DNA of 64,000 nt from Brachyhypopomus gauderio (taxonomy: Eukaryota; Chordata; Actinopteri; Gymnotiformes; Hypopomidae). Where the stretch lies: contig NW_027506876.1 of NCBI RefSeq assembly GCF_052324685.1, positions 186,001 through 250,000 on the forward strand. Direction: 5' to 3'. Of this stretch, positions 20,768 to 33,112 are shown one piece after another (the stretch's first letter is position 1; each line of letters begins with the position of its first letter). The notes under the pieces are model-generated. The model searched no databases, was not told the DNA's origin, and worked only from the letters and a program-made list of their open reading frames with translations. The position numbers and the translations under genes are program-made.

Positions 20768-20780
20768 GGGACTTCTAGTG
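20768..20780 (-). repeat. Right terminal inverted repeat of the piggyBac-type element
   Basis: GGGACTTCTAGTG, the exact complement of the left end. A second GGGACTTCA lies about 30 bases further in, again suggesting subterminal repetition. Confidence 0.88.
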
Positions 20781-20784
20781 TTAA
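20781..20784 (+). repeat. TTAA target-site duplication, right copy
   Basis: TTAA directly after CTTCTAGTG, followed by AGCAGAGTAGACC of the array. Confidence 0.9.
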
Positions 20785-21283
20785 AGCAGAGTAGACCTAC
20801 TGCTTAGCCAGTGTTGATCGGTTCAATCAAAATGAAACTCAGTGGAAACGTACCTAGTGCTTTGTCATGTTGTCTCCCAACGTAGAAAACTCATGCTACT
20901 TGGTTGATTTGTAGACGTTTGTGTTATAAAGGTATCGAATGAAGTCAACATTTGGTGTTTGGATGTGAATGTTTTGTCTTAAAGCAGAGTAGACCTACTG
21001 CTTAGCAAGTGTTGATCGGTTCAATCAAAATGAAACTCAGTGGAAATGTACCTAGTGCTTTGTCATGTTGTCTCCAAACGTAGAAAACTCATGCTACTCG
21101 GTTGATTTGTAGACGTTTGTGTTATAAAGGTATCGAATGAAGTCAACATTTGGTGTTTGGATGTGAATGTTTTGTCTTAAAGCAGAGTAGACCTACCGCT
21201 TAGCCATTGTTGACATGATGACTTCCATGCTCTGATTGTATGAGGAAACGCCCACGAGAGATGTGCCCATTCAGACAAGCAAG

Positions 21284-21356
21284 GTTTCTGTAGTGTAGTG
21301 GTCATCACGTTTGCCTAACATGCGAAAGGTCACTGGTTCAATACCAGGCAGAAACA
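21284..21356 (+). tRNA. tRNA-Val(AAC), copy 26, T-arm damaged
   Basis: Same changes as copy 20; the last of that series. Confidence 0.85.
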
Positions 21357-21795
21357 TGCTTCTTGATAGAATTACAAACACACCACTGCTGTTTAGTGGT
21401 TTGTTGCCAGTGTAAAGGCTATCAGGGAGCTCTTCCCTTTAGATCCTCAAAGTGAGCTGTCAGTCTCATGTGATCGATACAGTTATGTTTTAAATCGCCA
21501 TGTACCTTGATAGCAGTACTAATGCAGCCGGTTCAATCAAAATGAAACTCAGTGGAAACGTACGTAGTGCTTTGTCATGTTGTCTCCCAACGTAGAAAAC
21601 TCATGCTACTCGGTTGATTTGTAGACGTTTGTGTTATAAAGGGATCGAATGATGTCAACATTTGGTGTTTGGATGTGAATGTTTTGTCTTAAAGCAGAGT
21701 AGACCTACTGCTTAGCCATTGTTGACATGATGACTTCCATGCTCTGATTGTATGAGGAAACGCCCACGAGAGATGTGCCCATTCAGACAAGCAAG

Positions 21796-21868
21796 GTTTC
21801 TGTAGTGTAGTGGTCATCACGTTCGCCTAACACGCGAAAGGTCCCTGGTTCGATACCAGGCAGAAACA
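21796..21868 (+). tRNA. tRNA-Val(AAC), copy 27, consensus form
   Basis: Gene as copy 11; AAGCTTC flank but with AGTGGTTTGTTG, so without the nearby TTTT. Confidence 0.95.
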
Positions 21869-22703
21869 AGCTTCTTGATAGAAGTACAAACACACCACTG
21901 CTGTTTAGTGGTTTGTTGCCAGTGTAAAGGCTATCGGGGAGCTCTTCCCTTTAGATCCTCAAAGTGAGCTCTCAGTCTCATGTGATCGATACAGGAATGT
22001 TCTAAATCGCCATGTACCTTGATAGCAGTACTAATGCAATCAGTTCAAACAAAATGAAACTCAGTGGAAACGTACCTAGTGCTTTGTCATGTTGTCTCCC
22101 AACGTAGAAAACTCATGCTACTCAGTTGATTTGTAGACGTTTGTGTTATAAAGGGATCGAATGATGTCAACATTTGGTGTTTGGATGTGAATGTTTTGTC
22201 TTAAAGCAGAGTAGACCTACTGCTTAGCCAGTGTTGATCGGTTCAATCAAAATGAAACTCAGTGGAAACGTACCTAGTGCTTTGTCATGTTGTCTCCCAA
22301 CGTAGAAAACTCATGCTACTTGGTTGATTTGTAGACGTTTGTGTTATAAAGGTATCGAATGAAGTCAACATTTGGTGTTTGGATGTGAATGTTTTGTCTT
22401 AAAGCAGAGTAGACCTACTGCTTAGCAAGTGTTGATCGGTTCAATCAAAATGAAACTCAGTGGAAATGTACCTAGTGCTTTGTCATGTTGTCTCCAAACG
22501 TAGAAAACTCATGCTACTCGGTTGATTTGTAGACGTTTGTGTTATAAAGGTATCGAATGAAGTCAACATTTGGTGTTTGGATGTGAATGTTTTGTCTTAA
22601 AGCAGAGTAGACCTACCGCTTAGCCATTGTTGACATGATGACTTCCATGCTCTGATTGTATGAGGAAACGCCCACGAGAGATGTGCCCATTCAGACAAGC
22701 AAG

Positions 22704-22776
22704 GTTTCTGTAGTGTAGTGGTCATCACATTCGCCTAACACGCGAAAGGTCCCTGGTTCGATACCAGGCAGAAACA
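22704..22776 (+). tRNA. tRNA-Val(AAC), copy 28 (A26 form)
   Basis: G26 is A (ATCACATTCG); position 26 is an unpaired purine, so no harm is expected. First copy of the A26 series that opens each 2,130-bp block. The 3' flank reads AGTGGTTGGTTG. Confidence 0.95.
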
Positions 22777-23215
22777 TGCTTCTTGATAGAATTACAAACA
22801 CACCACTGCTGTTTAGTGGTTGGTTGCCAGTGTAAAGGCTATCGGGGAGCTCTTCCCTTTAGATCCTCAAAGTGAGCTCTCAGTCTCATGTGATCGATAC
22901 AAGAATGTTCTAAATCGCCATGTACCTTGATAGCAGTACTAATGCAATCGGTTCAATCAAAATGAAACTCAGTGGAAACGTACCTAGTGCTTTGTCATGT
23001 TGTCTCCCAACGTAGAAAACTCATGCTACTCGGTTGATTTGTAGACGTTTGTGTTATAAAGGTATCGAATGAAGTCAACATTTGGTGTTTGGATGTGAAT
23101 GTTTTGTCTTAAAGCAGAGTAGACCTACCGCTTAGCCATTGTTGACATGATGACTTCCATGCTCTGATTGTATGAGGAAACGCCCACGAGAGATGTGCCC
23201 ATTCAGACCAGCAAG

Positions 23216-23288
23216 GTTTCTGTAGTGTAGTGGTCATCACGTTCGCCTAACACGCGAAAGGTCCCTGGTTCGATACCAGGCAGAAACA
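23216..23288 (+). tRNA. tRNA-Val(AAC), copy 29, consensus form
   Basis: Gene as copy 11; leader CAGACCAGC, the second-position marker of the 2,130-bp block. Confidence 0.95.
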
Positions 23289-23925
23289 TGCTTCTTGATA
23301 GAATTACAAACACACCACTGCTGTTTAGTGGTTTGTTGCCAGTGTAAAGGCTATCGGGGAGCTCTTCCCTTTAGATCCTCAAAGTGAGCTCTCAGTCTCA
23401 TGTGATCGATACAGGAATGTTCTAAATCGCCATGTACCTTGATAGCAGTACTAATGCAATCAGTTCAAACAAAATGAAACTCAGTGGAAACGTACCTAGT
23501 GCTTTGTCATGTTGTCTCCCAACGTATAAAACTCATGCTACTCGGTTGATTTGTAGACGTTTGTGTTATAAAGGGATCGAATGATGTCAACATTTGGTGT
23601 TTGGATGTGAATGTTTTGTCTTAAAGCAGAGTAGACCTACTGCTTAGCCAGTGTTGATCGGTTCAATCAAAATGAAACTCAGTGGAAACATACCTAGTGC
23701 TTTGTCATGTTGTCTCCCAACGTAGAAAACTCATGCTACTTGGTTGATTTGTAGACGTTTGTGTTATAAAGGTATCGAATGAAGTCAACATTTGGTGTTT
23801 GGATGTGAATGTTTTGTCTTAAAGCAGAGTAGACCTACCGCTTAGCCATTGTTGACATGATGACTTCCATGCTCTGATTGTATGACGAAACGCCCATGAG
23901 AGATGTGCCCATTCAGACAAGCAAG

Positions 23926-23998
23926 GTTTCTGTAGTGTAGTGGTCATCACGTTCGCCTAACACGCGAAAGGTCCCTGGTTCGATACCAGGCAGAAACA
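23926..23998 (+). tRNA. tRNA-Val(AAC), copy 30, consensus form
   Basis: Gene as copy 11; leader TATGACGAAACGCCCATGAG, the third-position marker of the block. Confidence 0.95.
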
Positions 23999-24833
23999 TG
24001 CTTCTTGATAGAATTACAAACACACCACTGCTGTTTAGTGGTTTGTTGCCAGTGTAAAGGCTATCAGGGAGCTCTTCCCTTTAGATCCTCAAAGTGAGCT
24101 GTCAGTCTCATGTGATCGATACAGGAATGTTTTAAATTGCCATGTACCTTGATAGCAGTACTAATGCAGCCGGTTCAATCAAAATGAAACTCAGTGGAAA
24201 CGTACCTAGTGCTTTGTCATGTTGTCTCCCAACGTAGAAAATTCATGCCACTTGGTTGATTTGTAGACGTTTGTGTTATAAAGGGATCGAATGATGTCAA
24301 CATTTGGTGTTTGGATGTGAATGTTTTGTCTTAAAGCAGAGTAGACCTACTGCTTAGCCAGTGTTGATCGGTTCAATCAAAATGAAACTCAGTGGAAACG
24401 TACCTAGTGCTTTGTCATGTTGTCTCCCAACGTAGAAAACTCATGCTACTTGGTTGATTTGTAGACGTTTGTGTTATAAAGGTATCGAATGAAGTCAACA
24501 TTTGGTGTTTGGATGTGAATGTTTTGTCTTAAAGCAGAGTAGACCTACTGCTTAGCAAGTGTTGATCGGTTCAATCAAAATGAAACTCAGTGGAAATGTA
24601 CCTAGTGCTTTGTCATGTTGTCTCCAAACGTAGAAAACTCATGCTACTCGGTTGATTTGTAGACGTTTGTGTTATAAAGGTATCGAATGAAGTCAACATT
24701 TGGTGTTTGGATGTGAATGTTTTGTCTTAAAGCAGAGTAGACCTACCGCTTAGCCATTGTTGACATGATGACTTCCATGCTCTGATTGTATGAGGAAACG
24801 CCCACGAGAGATGTGCCCATTCAGACAAGCAAG

Positions 24834-24906
24834 GTTTCTGTAGTGTAGTGGTCATCACATTCGCCTAACACGCGAAAGGTCCCTGGTTCGATACCAGGCA
24901 GAAACA
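24834..24906 (+). tRNA. tRNA-Val(AAC), copy 31 (A26 form)
   Basis: As copy 28 within the gene; opens the second 2,130-bp block. Confidence 0.95.
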
Positions 24907-25345
24907 TGCTTCTTGATAGAATTACAAACACACCACTGCTGTTTAGTGGTTTGTTGCCAGTGTAAAGGCTATCGGGGAGCTCTTCCCTTTAGATCCTCAA
25001 AGTGAGCTCTCAGTCTCATGTGATCGATACAAGAATGTTCTAAATCGCCATGTACCTTGATAGCAGTACTAATGCAATCGGTTCAATCAAAATGAAACTC
25101 AGTGGAAACGTACCTAGTGCTTTGTCATGTTGTCTCCCAACGTAGAAAACTCATGCTACTCGGTTGATTTGTAGACGTTTGTGTTATAAAGGTATCGAAT
25201 GAAGTCAACATTTGGTGTTTGGATGTGAATGTTTTGTCTTAAAGCAGAGTAGACCTACCGCTTAGCCATTGTTGACATGATGACTTCCATGCTCTGATTG
25301 TATGAGGAAACGCCCACGAGAGATGTGCCCATTCAGACCAGCAAG

Positions 25346-25418
25346 GTTTCTGTAGTGTAGTGGTCATCACGTTCGCCTAACACGCGAAAGGTCCCTGGTT
25401 CGATACCAGGCAGAAACA
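25346..25418 (+). tRNA. tRNA-Val(AAC), copy 32, consensus form
   Basis: Gene as copy 11; CAGACCAGC leader. Confidence 0.95.
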
Positions 25419-26055
25419 TGCTTCTTGATAGAATTACAAACACACCACTGCTGTTTAGTGGTTTGTTGCCAGTGTAAAGGCTATCGGGGAGCTCTTCCCT
25501 TTAGATCCTCAAAGTGAGCTCTCAGTCTCATGTGATCGATACAGGAATGTTCTAAATCGCCATGTACCTTGATAGCAGTACTAATGCAATCAGTTCAAAC
25601 AAAATGAAACTCAGTGGAAACGTACCTAGTGCTTTGTCATGTTGTCTCCCAACGTATAAAACTCATGCTACTCGGTTGATTTGTAGACGTTTGTGTTATA
25701 AAGGGATCGAATGATGTCAACATTTGGTGTTTGGATGTGAATGTTTTGTCTTAAAGCAGAGTAGACCTACTGCTTAGCCAGTGTTGATCGGTTCAATCAA
25801 AATGAAACTCAGTGGAAACGTACCTAGTGCTTTGTCATGTTGTCTCCCAACGTAGAAAACTCATGCTACTTGGTTGATTTGTAGACGTTTGTGTTATAAA
25901 GGTATCGAATGAAGTCAACATTTGGTGTTTGGATGTGAATGTTTTGTCTTAAAGCAGAGTAGACCTACCGCTTAGCCATTGTTGACATGATGACTTCCAT
26001 GCTCTGATTGTATGACGAAACGCCCATGAGAGATGTGCCCATTCAGACAAGCAAG

Positions 26056-26128
26056 GTTTCTGTAGTGTAGTGGTCATCACGTTCGCCTAACATGCGAAAG
26101 GTCCCTGGTTCGATACCAGGCAGAAACA
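26056..26128 (+). tRNA. tRNA-Val(AAC), copy 33 (T38 form)
   Basis: Loop CTAACAT; TATGACG leader; stems intact. Confidence 0.94.
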
Positions 26129-26963
26129 TGCTTCTTGATAGAATTACAAACACACCACTGCTGTTTAGTGGTTTGTTGCCAGTGTAAAGGCTATCAGGGA
26201 GCTCTTCCCTTTAGATCCTCAAAGTGAGCTGTCAGTCTCATGTGATCGATACAGGAATGTTTTAAATTGCCATGTACCTTGATAGCAGTACTAATGCAGC
26301 CGGTTCAATCAAAATGAAACTCAGTGGAAACGTACCTAGTGCTTTGTCATGTTGTCTCCCAACGTAGAAAATTCATGCCACTTGGTTGATTTGTAGACGT
26401 TTGTGTTATAAAGGGATCGAATGATGTCAACATTTGGTGTTTGGATGTGAATGTTTTGTCTTAAAGCAGAGTAGACCTACTGCTTAGCCAGTGTTGATCG
26501 GTTCAATCAAAATGAAACTCAGTGGAAACGTACCTAGTGCTTTGTCATGTTGTCTCCCAACGTAGAAAACTCATGCTACTTGGTTGATTTGTAGACGTTT
26601 GTGTTATAAAGGTATCGAATGAAGTCAACATTTGGTGTTTGGATGTGAATGTTTTGTCTTAAAGCAGAGTAGACCTACTGCTTAGCAAGTGTTGATCGGT
26701 TCAATCAAAATGAAACTCAGTGGAAATGTACCTAGTGCTTTGTCATGTTGTCTCCAAACGTAGAAAACTCATGCTACTCGGTTGATTTGTAGACGTTTGT
26801 GTTATAAAGGTATCGAATGAAGTCAACATTTGGTGTTTGGATGTGAATGTTTTGTCTTAAAGCAGAGTAGACCTACCGCTTAGCCATTGTTGACATGATG
26901 ACTTCCATGCTCTGATTGTATGAGGAAACGCCCACGAGAGATGTGCCCATTCAGACAAGCAAG

Positions 26964-27036
26964 GTTTCTGTAGTGTAGTGGTCATCACATTCGCCTAACA
27001 CGCGAAAGGTCCCTGGTTCGATACCAGGCAGAAACA
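26964..27036 (+). tRNA. tRNA-Val(AAC), copy 34 (A26 form)
   Basis: Opens the expanded 3,946-bp block 26886-30831. Confidence 0.95.
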
Positions 27037-27475
27037 TGCTTCTTGATAGAATTACAAACACACCACTGCTGTTTAGTGGTTTGTTGCCAGTGTAAAGGCT
27101 ATCGGGGAGCTCTTCCCTTTAGATCCTCAAAGTGAGCTCTCAGTCTCATGTGATCGATACAAGAATGTTCTAAATCGCCATGTACCTTGATAGCAGTACT
27201 AATGCAATCGGTTCAATCAAAATGAAACTCAGTGGAAACGTACCTAGTGCTTTGTCATGTTGTCTCCCAACGTAGAAAACTCATGCTACTCGGTTGATTT
27301 GTAGACGTTTGTGTTATAAAGGTATCGAATGAAGTCAACATTTGGTGTTTGGATGTGAATGTTTTGTCTTAAAGCAGAGTAGACCTACCGCTTAGCCATT
27401 GTTGACATGATGACTTCCATGCTCTGATTGTATGAGGAAACGCCCACGAGAGATGTGCCCATTCAGACCAGCAAG

Positions 27476-27548
27476 GTTTCTGTAGTGTAGTGGTCATCAC
27501 GTTCGCCTAACACGCGAAAGGTCCCTGGTTCGATACCAGGCAGAAACA
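27476..27548 (+). tRNA. tRNA-Val(AAC), copy 35, consensus form
   Basis: Gene as copy 11; CAGACCAGC leader. Confidence 0.95.
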
Positions 27549-28185
27549 TGCTTCTTGATAGAATTACAAACACACCACTGCTGTTTAGTGGTTTGTTGCC
27601 AGTGTAAAGGCTATCGGGGAGCTCTTCCCTTTAGATCCTCAAAGTGAGCTCTCAGTCTCATGTGATCGATACAGGAATGTTCTAAATCGCCATGTACCTT
27701 GATAGCAGTACTAATGCAATCAGTTCAAACAAAATGAAACTCAGTGGAAACGTACCTAGTGCTTTGTCATGTTGTCTCCCAACGTAGAAAACTCATGCTA
27801 CTCGGTTGATTTGTAGACGTTTGTGTTATAAAGGGATCGAATGATGTCAACATTTGGTGTTTGGATGTGAATGTTTTGTCTTAAAGCAGAGTAGACCTAC
27901 TGCTTAGCCAGTGTTGATCGGTTCAATCAAAATGAAACTCAGTGGAAACGTACCTAGTGCTTTGTCATGTTGTCTCCCAACGTAGAAAACTCATGCTACT
28001 TGGTTGATTTGTAGACGTTTGTGTTATAAAGGTATCGAATGAAGTCAACATTTGGTGTTTGGATGTGAATGTTTTGTCTTAAAGCAGAGTAGACCTACCG
28101 CTTAGCCATTGTTGACATGATGACTTCCATGCTCTGATTGTATGACGAAACGCCCATGAGAGATGTGCCCATTCAGACAAGCAAG

Positions 28186-28258
28186 GTTTCTGTAGTGTAG
28201 TGGTCATCACGTTCGCCTAACATGCGAAAGGTCCCTGGTTCGATACCAGGCAGAAACA
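28186..28258 (+). tRNA. tRNA-Val(AAC), copy 36 (T38 form)
   Basis: TATGACG leader, but the 3' flank is of the CAGACCAGC type (CTATCGGGGAGC), so the L unit itself looks recombinant. Confidence 0.94.
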
Positions 28259-28895
28259 TGCTTCTTGATAGAATTACAAACACACCACTGCTGTTTAGTG
28301 GTTTGTTGCCAGTGTAAAGGCTATCGGGGAGCTCTTCCCTTTAGATCCTCAAAGTGAGCTCTCAGTCTCATGTGATCGATACAGGAATGTTCTAAATCGC
28401 CATGTACCTTGATAGCAGTACTAATGCAATCAGTTCAAACAAAATGAAACTCAGTGGAAACGTACCTAGTGCTTTGTCATGTTGTCTCCCAACGTAGAAA
28501 ACTCATGCTACTCGGTTGATTTGTAGACGTTTGTGTTATAAAGGGATCGAATGATGTCAACATTTGGTGTTTGGATGTGAATGTTTTGTCTTAAAGCAGA
28601 GTAGACCTACTGCTTAGCCAGTGTTGATCGGTTCAATCAAAATGAAACTCAGTGGAAACGTACCTAGTGCTTTGTCATGTTGTCTCCCAACGTAGAAAAC
28701 TCATGCTACTTGGTTGATTTGTAGACGTTTGTGTTATAAAGGTATCGAATGAAGTCAACATTTGGTGTTTGGATGTGAATGTTTTGTCTTAAAGCAGAGT
28801 AGACCTACCGCTTAGCCATTGTTGACATGATGACTTCCATGCTCTGATTGTATGACGAAACGCCCATGAGAGATGTGCCCATTCAGACAAGCAAG

Positions 28896-28968
28896 GTTTC
28901 TGTAGTGTAGTGGTCATCACGTTCGCCTAACATGCGAAAGGTCCCTGGTTCGATACCAGGCAGAAACA
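28896..28968 (+). tRNA. tRNA-Val(AAC), copy 37 (T38 form)
   Basis: TATGACG leader; followed by three S units. Confidence 0.94.
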
Positions 28969-30001
28969 TGCTTCTTGATAGAATTACAAACACACCACTG
29001 CTGTTTAGTGGTTTGTTGCCAGTGTAAAGGCTATCAGGGAGCTCTTCCCTTTAGATCCTCAAAGTGAGCTGTCAGTCTCATGTGATCGATACAGGAATGT
29101 TTTAAATTGCCATGTACCTTGATAGCAGTACTAATGCAGCCGGTTCAATCAAAATGAAACTCAGTGGAAACGTACCTAGTGCTTTGTCATGTTGTCTCCC
29201 AACGTAGAAAATTCATGCCACTTGGTTGATTTGTAGACGTTTGTGTTATAAAGGGATCGAATGATGTCAACATTTGGTGTTTGGATGTGAATGTTTTGTC
29301 TTAAAGCAGAGTAGACCTACTGCTTAGCCAGTGTTGATCGGTTCAATCAAAATGAAACTCAGTGGAAACGTACCTAGTGCTTTGTCATGTTGTCTCCCAA
29401 CGTAGAAAACTCATGCTACTTGGTTGATTTGTAGACGTTTGTGTTATAAAGGTATCGAATGAAGTCAACATTTGGTGTTTGGATGTGAATGTTTTGTCTT
29501 AAAGCAGAGTAGACCTACTGCTTAGCCAGTGTTGATTGGTTCAATCAAAATGAAACTCAGTGGAAACGTACCTAGTGCTTTGTCATGTTGTCTCCCAACG
29601 TAGAAAACTCATGCTACTCGGTTGATTTGTAGACGTTTGTGTTATAAAGGGATCGAATGATGTCAACATTTGGTGTTTGGATGTGAATGTTTTGTCTTAA
29701 AGCAGAGTAGACCTACTGCTTAGCCAGTGTTGATCGGTTCAATCAAAATGAAACTCAGTGGAAACGTACCTAGTGCTTTGTCATGTTGTCTCCCAACGTA
29801 GAAAACTCATGCTTCTTGGTTGATTTGTAGACGTTTGTGTTATAAAGGTATCGAATGAAGTCAACATTTGGTGTTTGGATGTGAATGTTTTGTCTTAAAG
29901 CAGAGTAGACCTACCGCTTAGCCATTGTTGACATGATGACTTCCATGCTCTGATTGTATGACGAAACGCCCATGAGAGATGTGCCCATTCAGACAAGCAA
30001 G

Positions 30002-30074
30002 GTTTCTGTAGTGTAGTGGTCATCACGTTCGCCTAACATGCGAAAGGTCCCTGGTTCGATACCAGGCAGAAACA
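30002..30074 (+). tRNA. tRNA-Val(AAC), copy 38 (T38 form)
   Basis: TATGACG leader; private TTAGATTTTCAAAG in the 3' flank. Confidence 0.94.
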
Positions 30075-30909
30075 TGCTTCTTGATAGAATTACAAACACA
30101 CCACTGCTGTTTAGTGGTTTGTTGCCAGTGTAAAGGCTATCAGGGAGCTCTTCCCTTTAGATTTTCAAAGTGAGCTGTCAGTCTCATGTGATCGATACAG
30201 GAATGTTTTAAATTGCCATGTACCTTGATAGCAGTACTAATGCAGCCGGTTCAATCAAAATGAAACTCAGTGGAAACGTACCTAGTGCTTTGTCATGTTG
30301 TCTCCCAACGTAGAAAATTCATGCCACTTGGTTGATTTGTAGACGTTTGTGTTATAAAGGGATCGAATGATGTCAACATTTGGTGTTTGGATGTGAATGT
30401 TTTGTCTTAAAGCAGAGTAGACCTACTGCTTAGCCAGTGTTGATCGGTTCAATCAAAATGAAACTCAGTGGAAACGTACCTAGTGCTTTGTCATGTTGTC
30501 TCCCAACGTAGAAAACTCATGCTACTTGGTTGATTTGTAGACGTTTGTGTTATAAAGGTATCGAATGAAGTCAACATTTGGTGTTTGGATGTGAATGTTT
30601 TGTCTTAAAGCAGAGTAGACCTACTGCTTAGCAAGTGTTGATCGGTTCAATCAAAATGAAACTCAGTGCAAATGTACCTAGTGCTTTGTCATGTTGTCTC
30701 CAAACGTAGAAAACTCATGCTACTCGGTTGATTTGTAGACGTTTGTGTTATAAAGGTATCGAATGAAGTCAACATTTGGTGTTTGGATGTGAATGTTTTG
30801 TCTTAAAGCAGAGTAGACCTACCGCTTAGCCATTGTTGACATGATGACTTCCATGCTCTGATTGTATGAGGAAACGCCCACGAGAGATGTGCCCATTCAG
30901 ACAAGCAAG

Positions 30910-30982
30910 GTTTCTGTAGTGTAGTGGTCATCACATTCGCCTAACACGCGAAAGGTCCCTGGTTCGATACCAGGCAGAAACA
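30910..30982 (+). tRNA. tRNA-Val(AAC), copy 39 (A26 form)
   Basis: AGTGGTTGGTTG flank, and preceded by an S with CAGTGCAAATG: a marker pair shared with copies 44 and 52. Confidence 0.95.
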
Positions 30983-31421
30983 TGCTTCTTGATAGAATTA
31001 CAAACACACCACTGCTGTTTAGTGGTTGGTTGCCAGTGTAAAGGCTATCGGGGAGCTCTTCCCTTTAGATCCTCAAAGTGAGCTCTCAGTCTCATGTGAT
31101 CGATACAAGAATGTTCTAAATCGCCATGTACCTTGATAGCAGTACTAATGCAATCGGTTCAATCAAAATGAAACTCAGTGGAAACGTACCTAGTGCTTTG
31201 TCATGTTGTCTCCCAACGTAGAAAACTCATGCTACTCGGTTGATTTGTAGACGTTTGTGTTATAAAGGTATCGAATGAAGTCAACATTTGGTGTTTGGAT
31301 GTGAATGTTTTGTCTTAAAGCAGAGTAGACCTACCGCTTAGCCATTGTTGACATGATGACTTCCATGCTCTGATTGTATGAGGAAACGCCCACGAGAGAT
31401 GTGCCCATTCAGACCAGCAAG

Positions 31422-31494
31422 GTTTCTGTAGTGTAGTGGTCATCACGTTCGCCTAACACGCGAAAGGTCCCTGGTTCGATACCAGGCAGAAACA
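31422..31494 (+). tRNA. tRNA-Val(AAC), copy 40, consensus form
   Basis: Gene as copy 11; CAGACCAGC leader. Confidence 0.95.
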
Positions 31495-32131
31495 TGCTTC
31501 TTGATAGAATTACAAACACACCACTGCTGTTTAGTGGTTTGTTGCCAGTGTAAAGGCTATCGGGGAGCTCTTCCCTTTAGATCCTCAAAGTGAGCTCTCA
31601 GTCTCATGTGATCGATACAGGAATGTTCTAAATCGCCATGTACCTTGATAGCAGTACTAATGCAATCAGTTCAAACAAAATGAAACTCAGTGGAAACGTA
31701 CCTAGTGCTTTGTCATGTTGTCTCCCAACGTATAAAACTCATGCTACTCGGTTGATTTGTAGACGTTTGTGTTATAAAGGGATCGAATGATGTCAACATT
31801 TGGTGTTTGGATGTGAATGTTTTGTCTTAAAGCAGAGTAGACCTACTGCTTAGCCAGTGTTGATCGGTTCAATCAAAATGAAACTCAGTGGAAACATACC
31901 TAGTGCTTTGTCATGTTGTCTCCCAACGTAGAAAACTCATGCTACTTGGTTGATTTGTAGACGTTTGTGTTATAAAGGTATCGAATGAAGTCAACATTTG
32001 GTGTTTGGATGTGAATGTTTTGTCTTAAAGCAGAGTAGACCTACCGCTTAGCCATTGTTGACATGATGACTTCCATGCTCTGATTGTATGACGAAACGCC
32101 CATGAGAGATGTGCCCATTCAGACAAGCAAG

Positions 32132-32204
32132 GTTTCTGTAGTGTAGTGGTCATCACGTTCGCCTAACACGCGAAAGGTCCCTGGTTCGATACCAGGCAGA
32201 AACA
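32132..32204 (+). tRNA. tRNA-Val(AAC), copy 41, consensus form
   Basis: Gene as copy 11; TATGACG leader. Confidence 0.95.
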
Positions 32205-33039
32205 TGCTTCTTGATAGAATTACAAACACACCACTGCTGTTTAGTGGTTTGTTGCCAGTGTAAAGGCTATCAGGGAGCTCTTCCCTTTAGATCCTCAAAG
32301 TGAGCTGTCAGTCTCATGTGATCGATACAGGAATGTTTTAAATTGCCATGTACCTTGATAGCAGTACTAATGCAGCCGGTTCAATCAAAATGAAACTCAG
32401 TGGAAACGTACCTAGTGCTTTGTCATGTTGTCTCCCAACGTAGAAAATTCATGCCACTTGGTTGATTTGTAGACGTTTGTGTTATAAAGGGATCGAATGA
32501 TGTCAACATTTGGTGTTTGGATGTGAATGTTTTGTCTTAAAGCAGAGTAGACCTACTGCTTAGCCAGTGTTGATCGGTTCAATCAAAATGAAACTCAGTG
32601 GAAACGTACCTAGTGCTTTGTCATGTTGTCTCCCAACGTAGAAAACTCATGCTACTTGGTTGATTTGTAGACGTTTGTGTTATAAAGGTATCGAATGAAG
32701 TCAACATTTGGTGTTTGGATGTGAATGTTTTGTCTTAAAGCAGAGTAGACCTACTGCTTAGCAAGTGTTGATCGGTTCAATCAAAATGAAACTCAGTGGA
32801 AATGTACCTAGTGCTTTGTCATGTTGTCTCCAAACGTAGAAAACTCATGCTACTCGGTTGATTTGTAGACGTTTGTGTTATAAAGGTATCGAATGAAGTC
32901 AACATTTGGTGTTTGGATGTGAATGTTTTGTCTTAAAGCAGAGTAGACCTACCGCTTAGCCATTGTTGACATGATGACTTCCATGCTCTGATTGTATGAG
33001 GAAACGCCCACGAGAGATGTGCCCATTCAGACAAGCAAG

Positions 33040-33112
33040 GTTTCTGTAGTGTAGTGGTCATCACATTCGCCTAACACGCGAAAGGTCCCTGGTTCGATAC
33101 CAGGCAGAAACA
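33040..33112 (+). tRNA. tRNA-Val(AAC), copy 42 (A26 form)
   Basis: Opens the shortened 1,618-bp block, which lacks the CAGACCAGC L unit. Confidence 0.95.

Larger units (their letters stand above)
17860..20780. mobile_element. piggyBac-type DNA transposon, apparently non-autonomous
   Basis: A 2,921-bp element with 13-bp perfect terminal inverted repeats (CACTAGAAGTCCC at the left, GGGACTTCTAGTG at the right) and TTAA on both sides, the hallmark target of piggyBac elements. Removing it with one TTAA restores the array motif GTCTTAAAGCAG and exactly the expected spacing (17451 to 21284 is 908 + 2,925). It lies in only one of five copies of the 1,420-bp block, so it came in after that amplification. 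Inside I find a TG microsatellite, a long inverted repeat and one cysteine-rich remnant, but no intact transposase: the longest frame is about 106 codons and looks like noise. Confidence 0.9.
12601..22625 (+). repeat. 1,420-bp higher-order repeat, five copies (L-L-S-S)
   Basis: Copies start at 12601, 14021, 15441, 16861 and 21206; the fourth is lengthened by the 2,921-bp transposon plus its 4-bp target duplication. Each holds an L with a damaged tRNA (TTCAATACC in the T arm), an L with an intact tRNA followed by CAAGCTTC, an S, and an S with TCTCCAAACG. In three of the five the intact tRNA is followed by AGTGTTTTGTTG; one has AGTGGTTTGTTG. Near-identity between copies indicates recent amplification of the four-unit block. 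Confidence 0.92.

Noticed and set aside
22704-22776. G26A in twelve copies as a damaging change
   Set aside because: At first it looked like part of the anticodon stem, but counting places it at the unpaired purine position 26, where A is normal.
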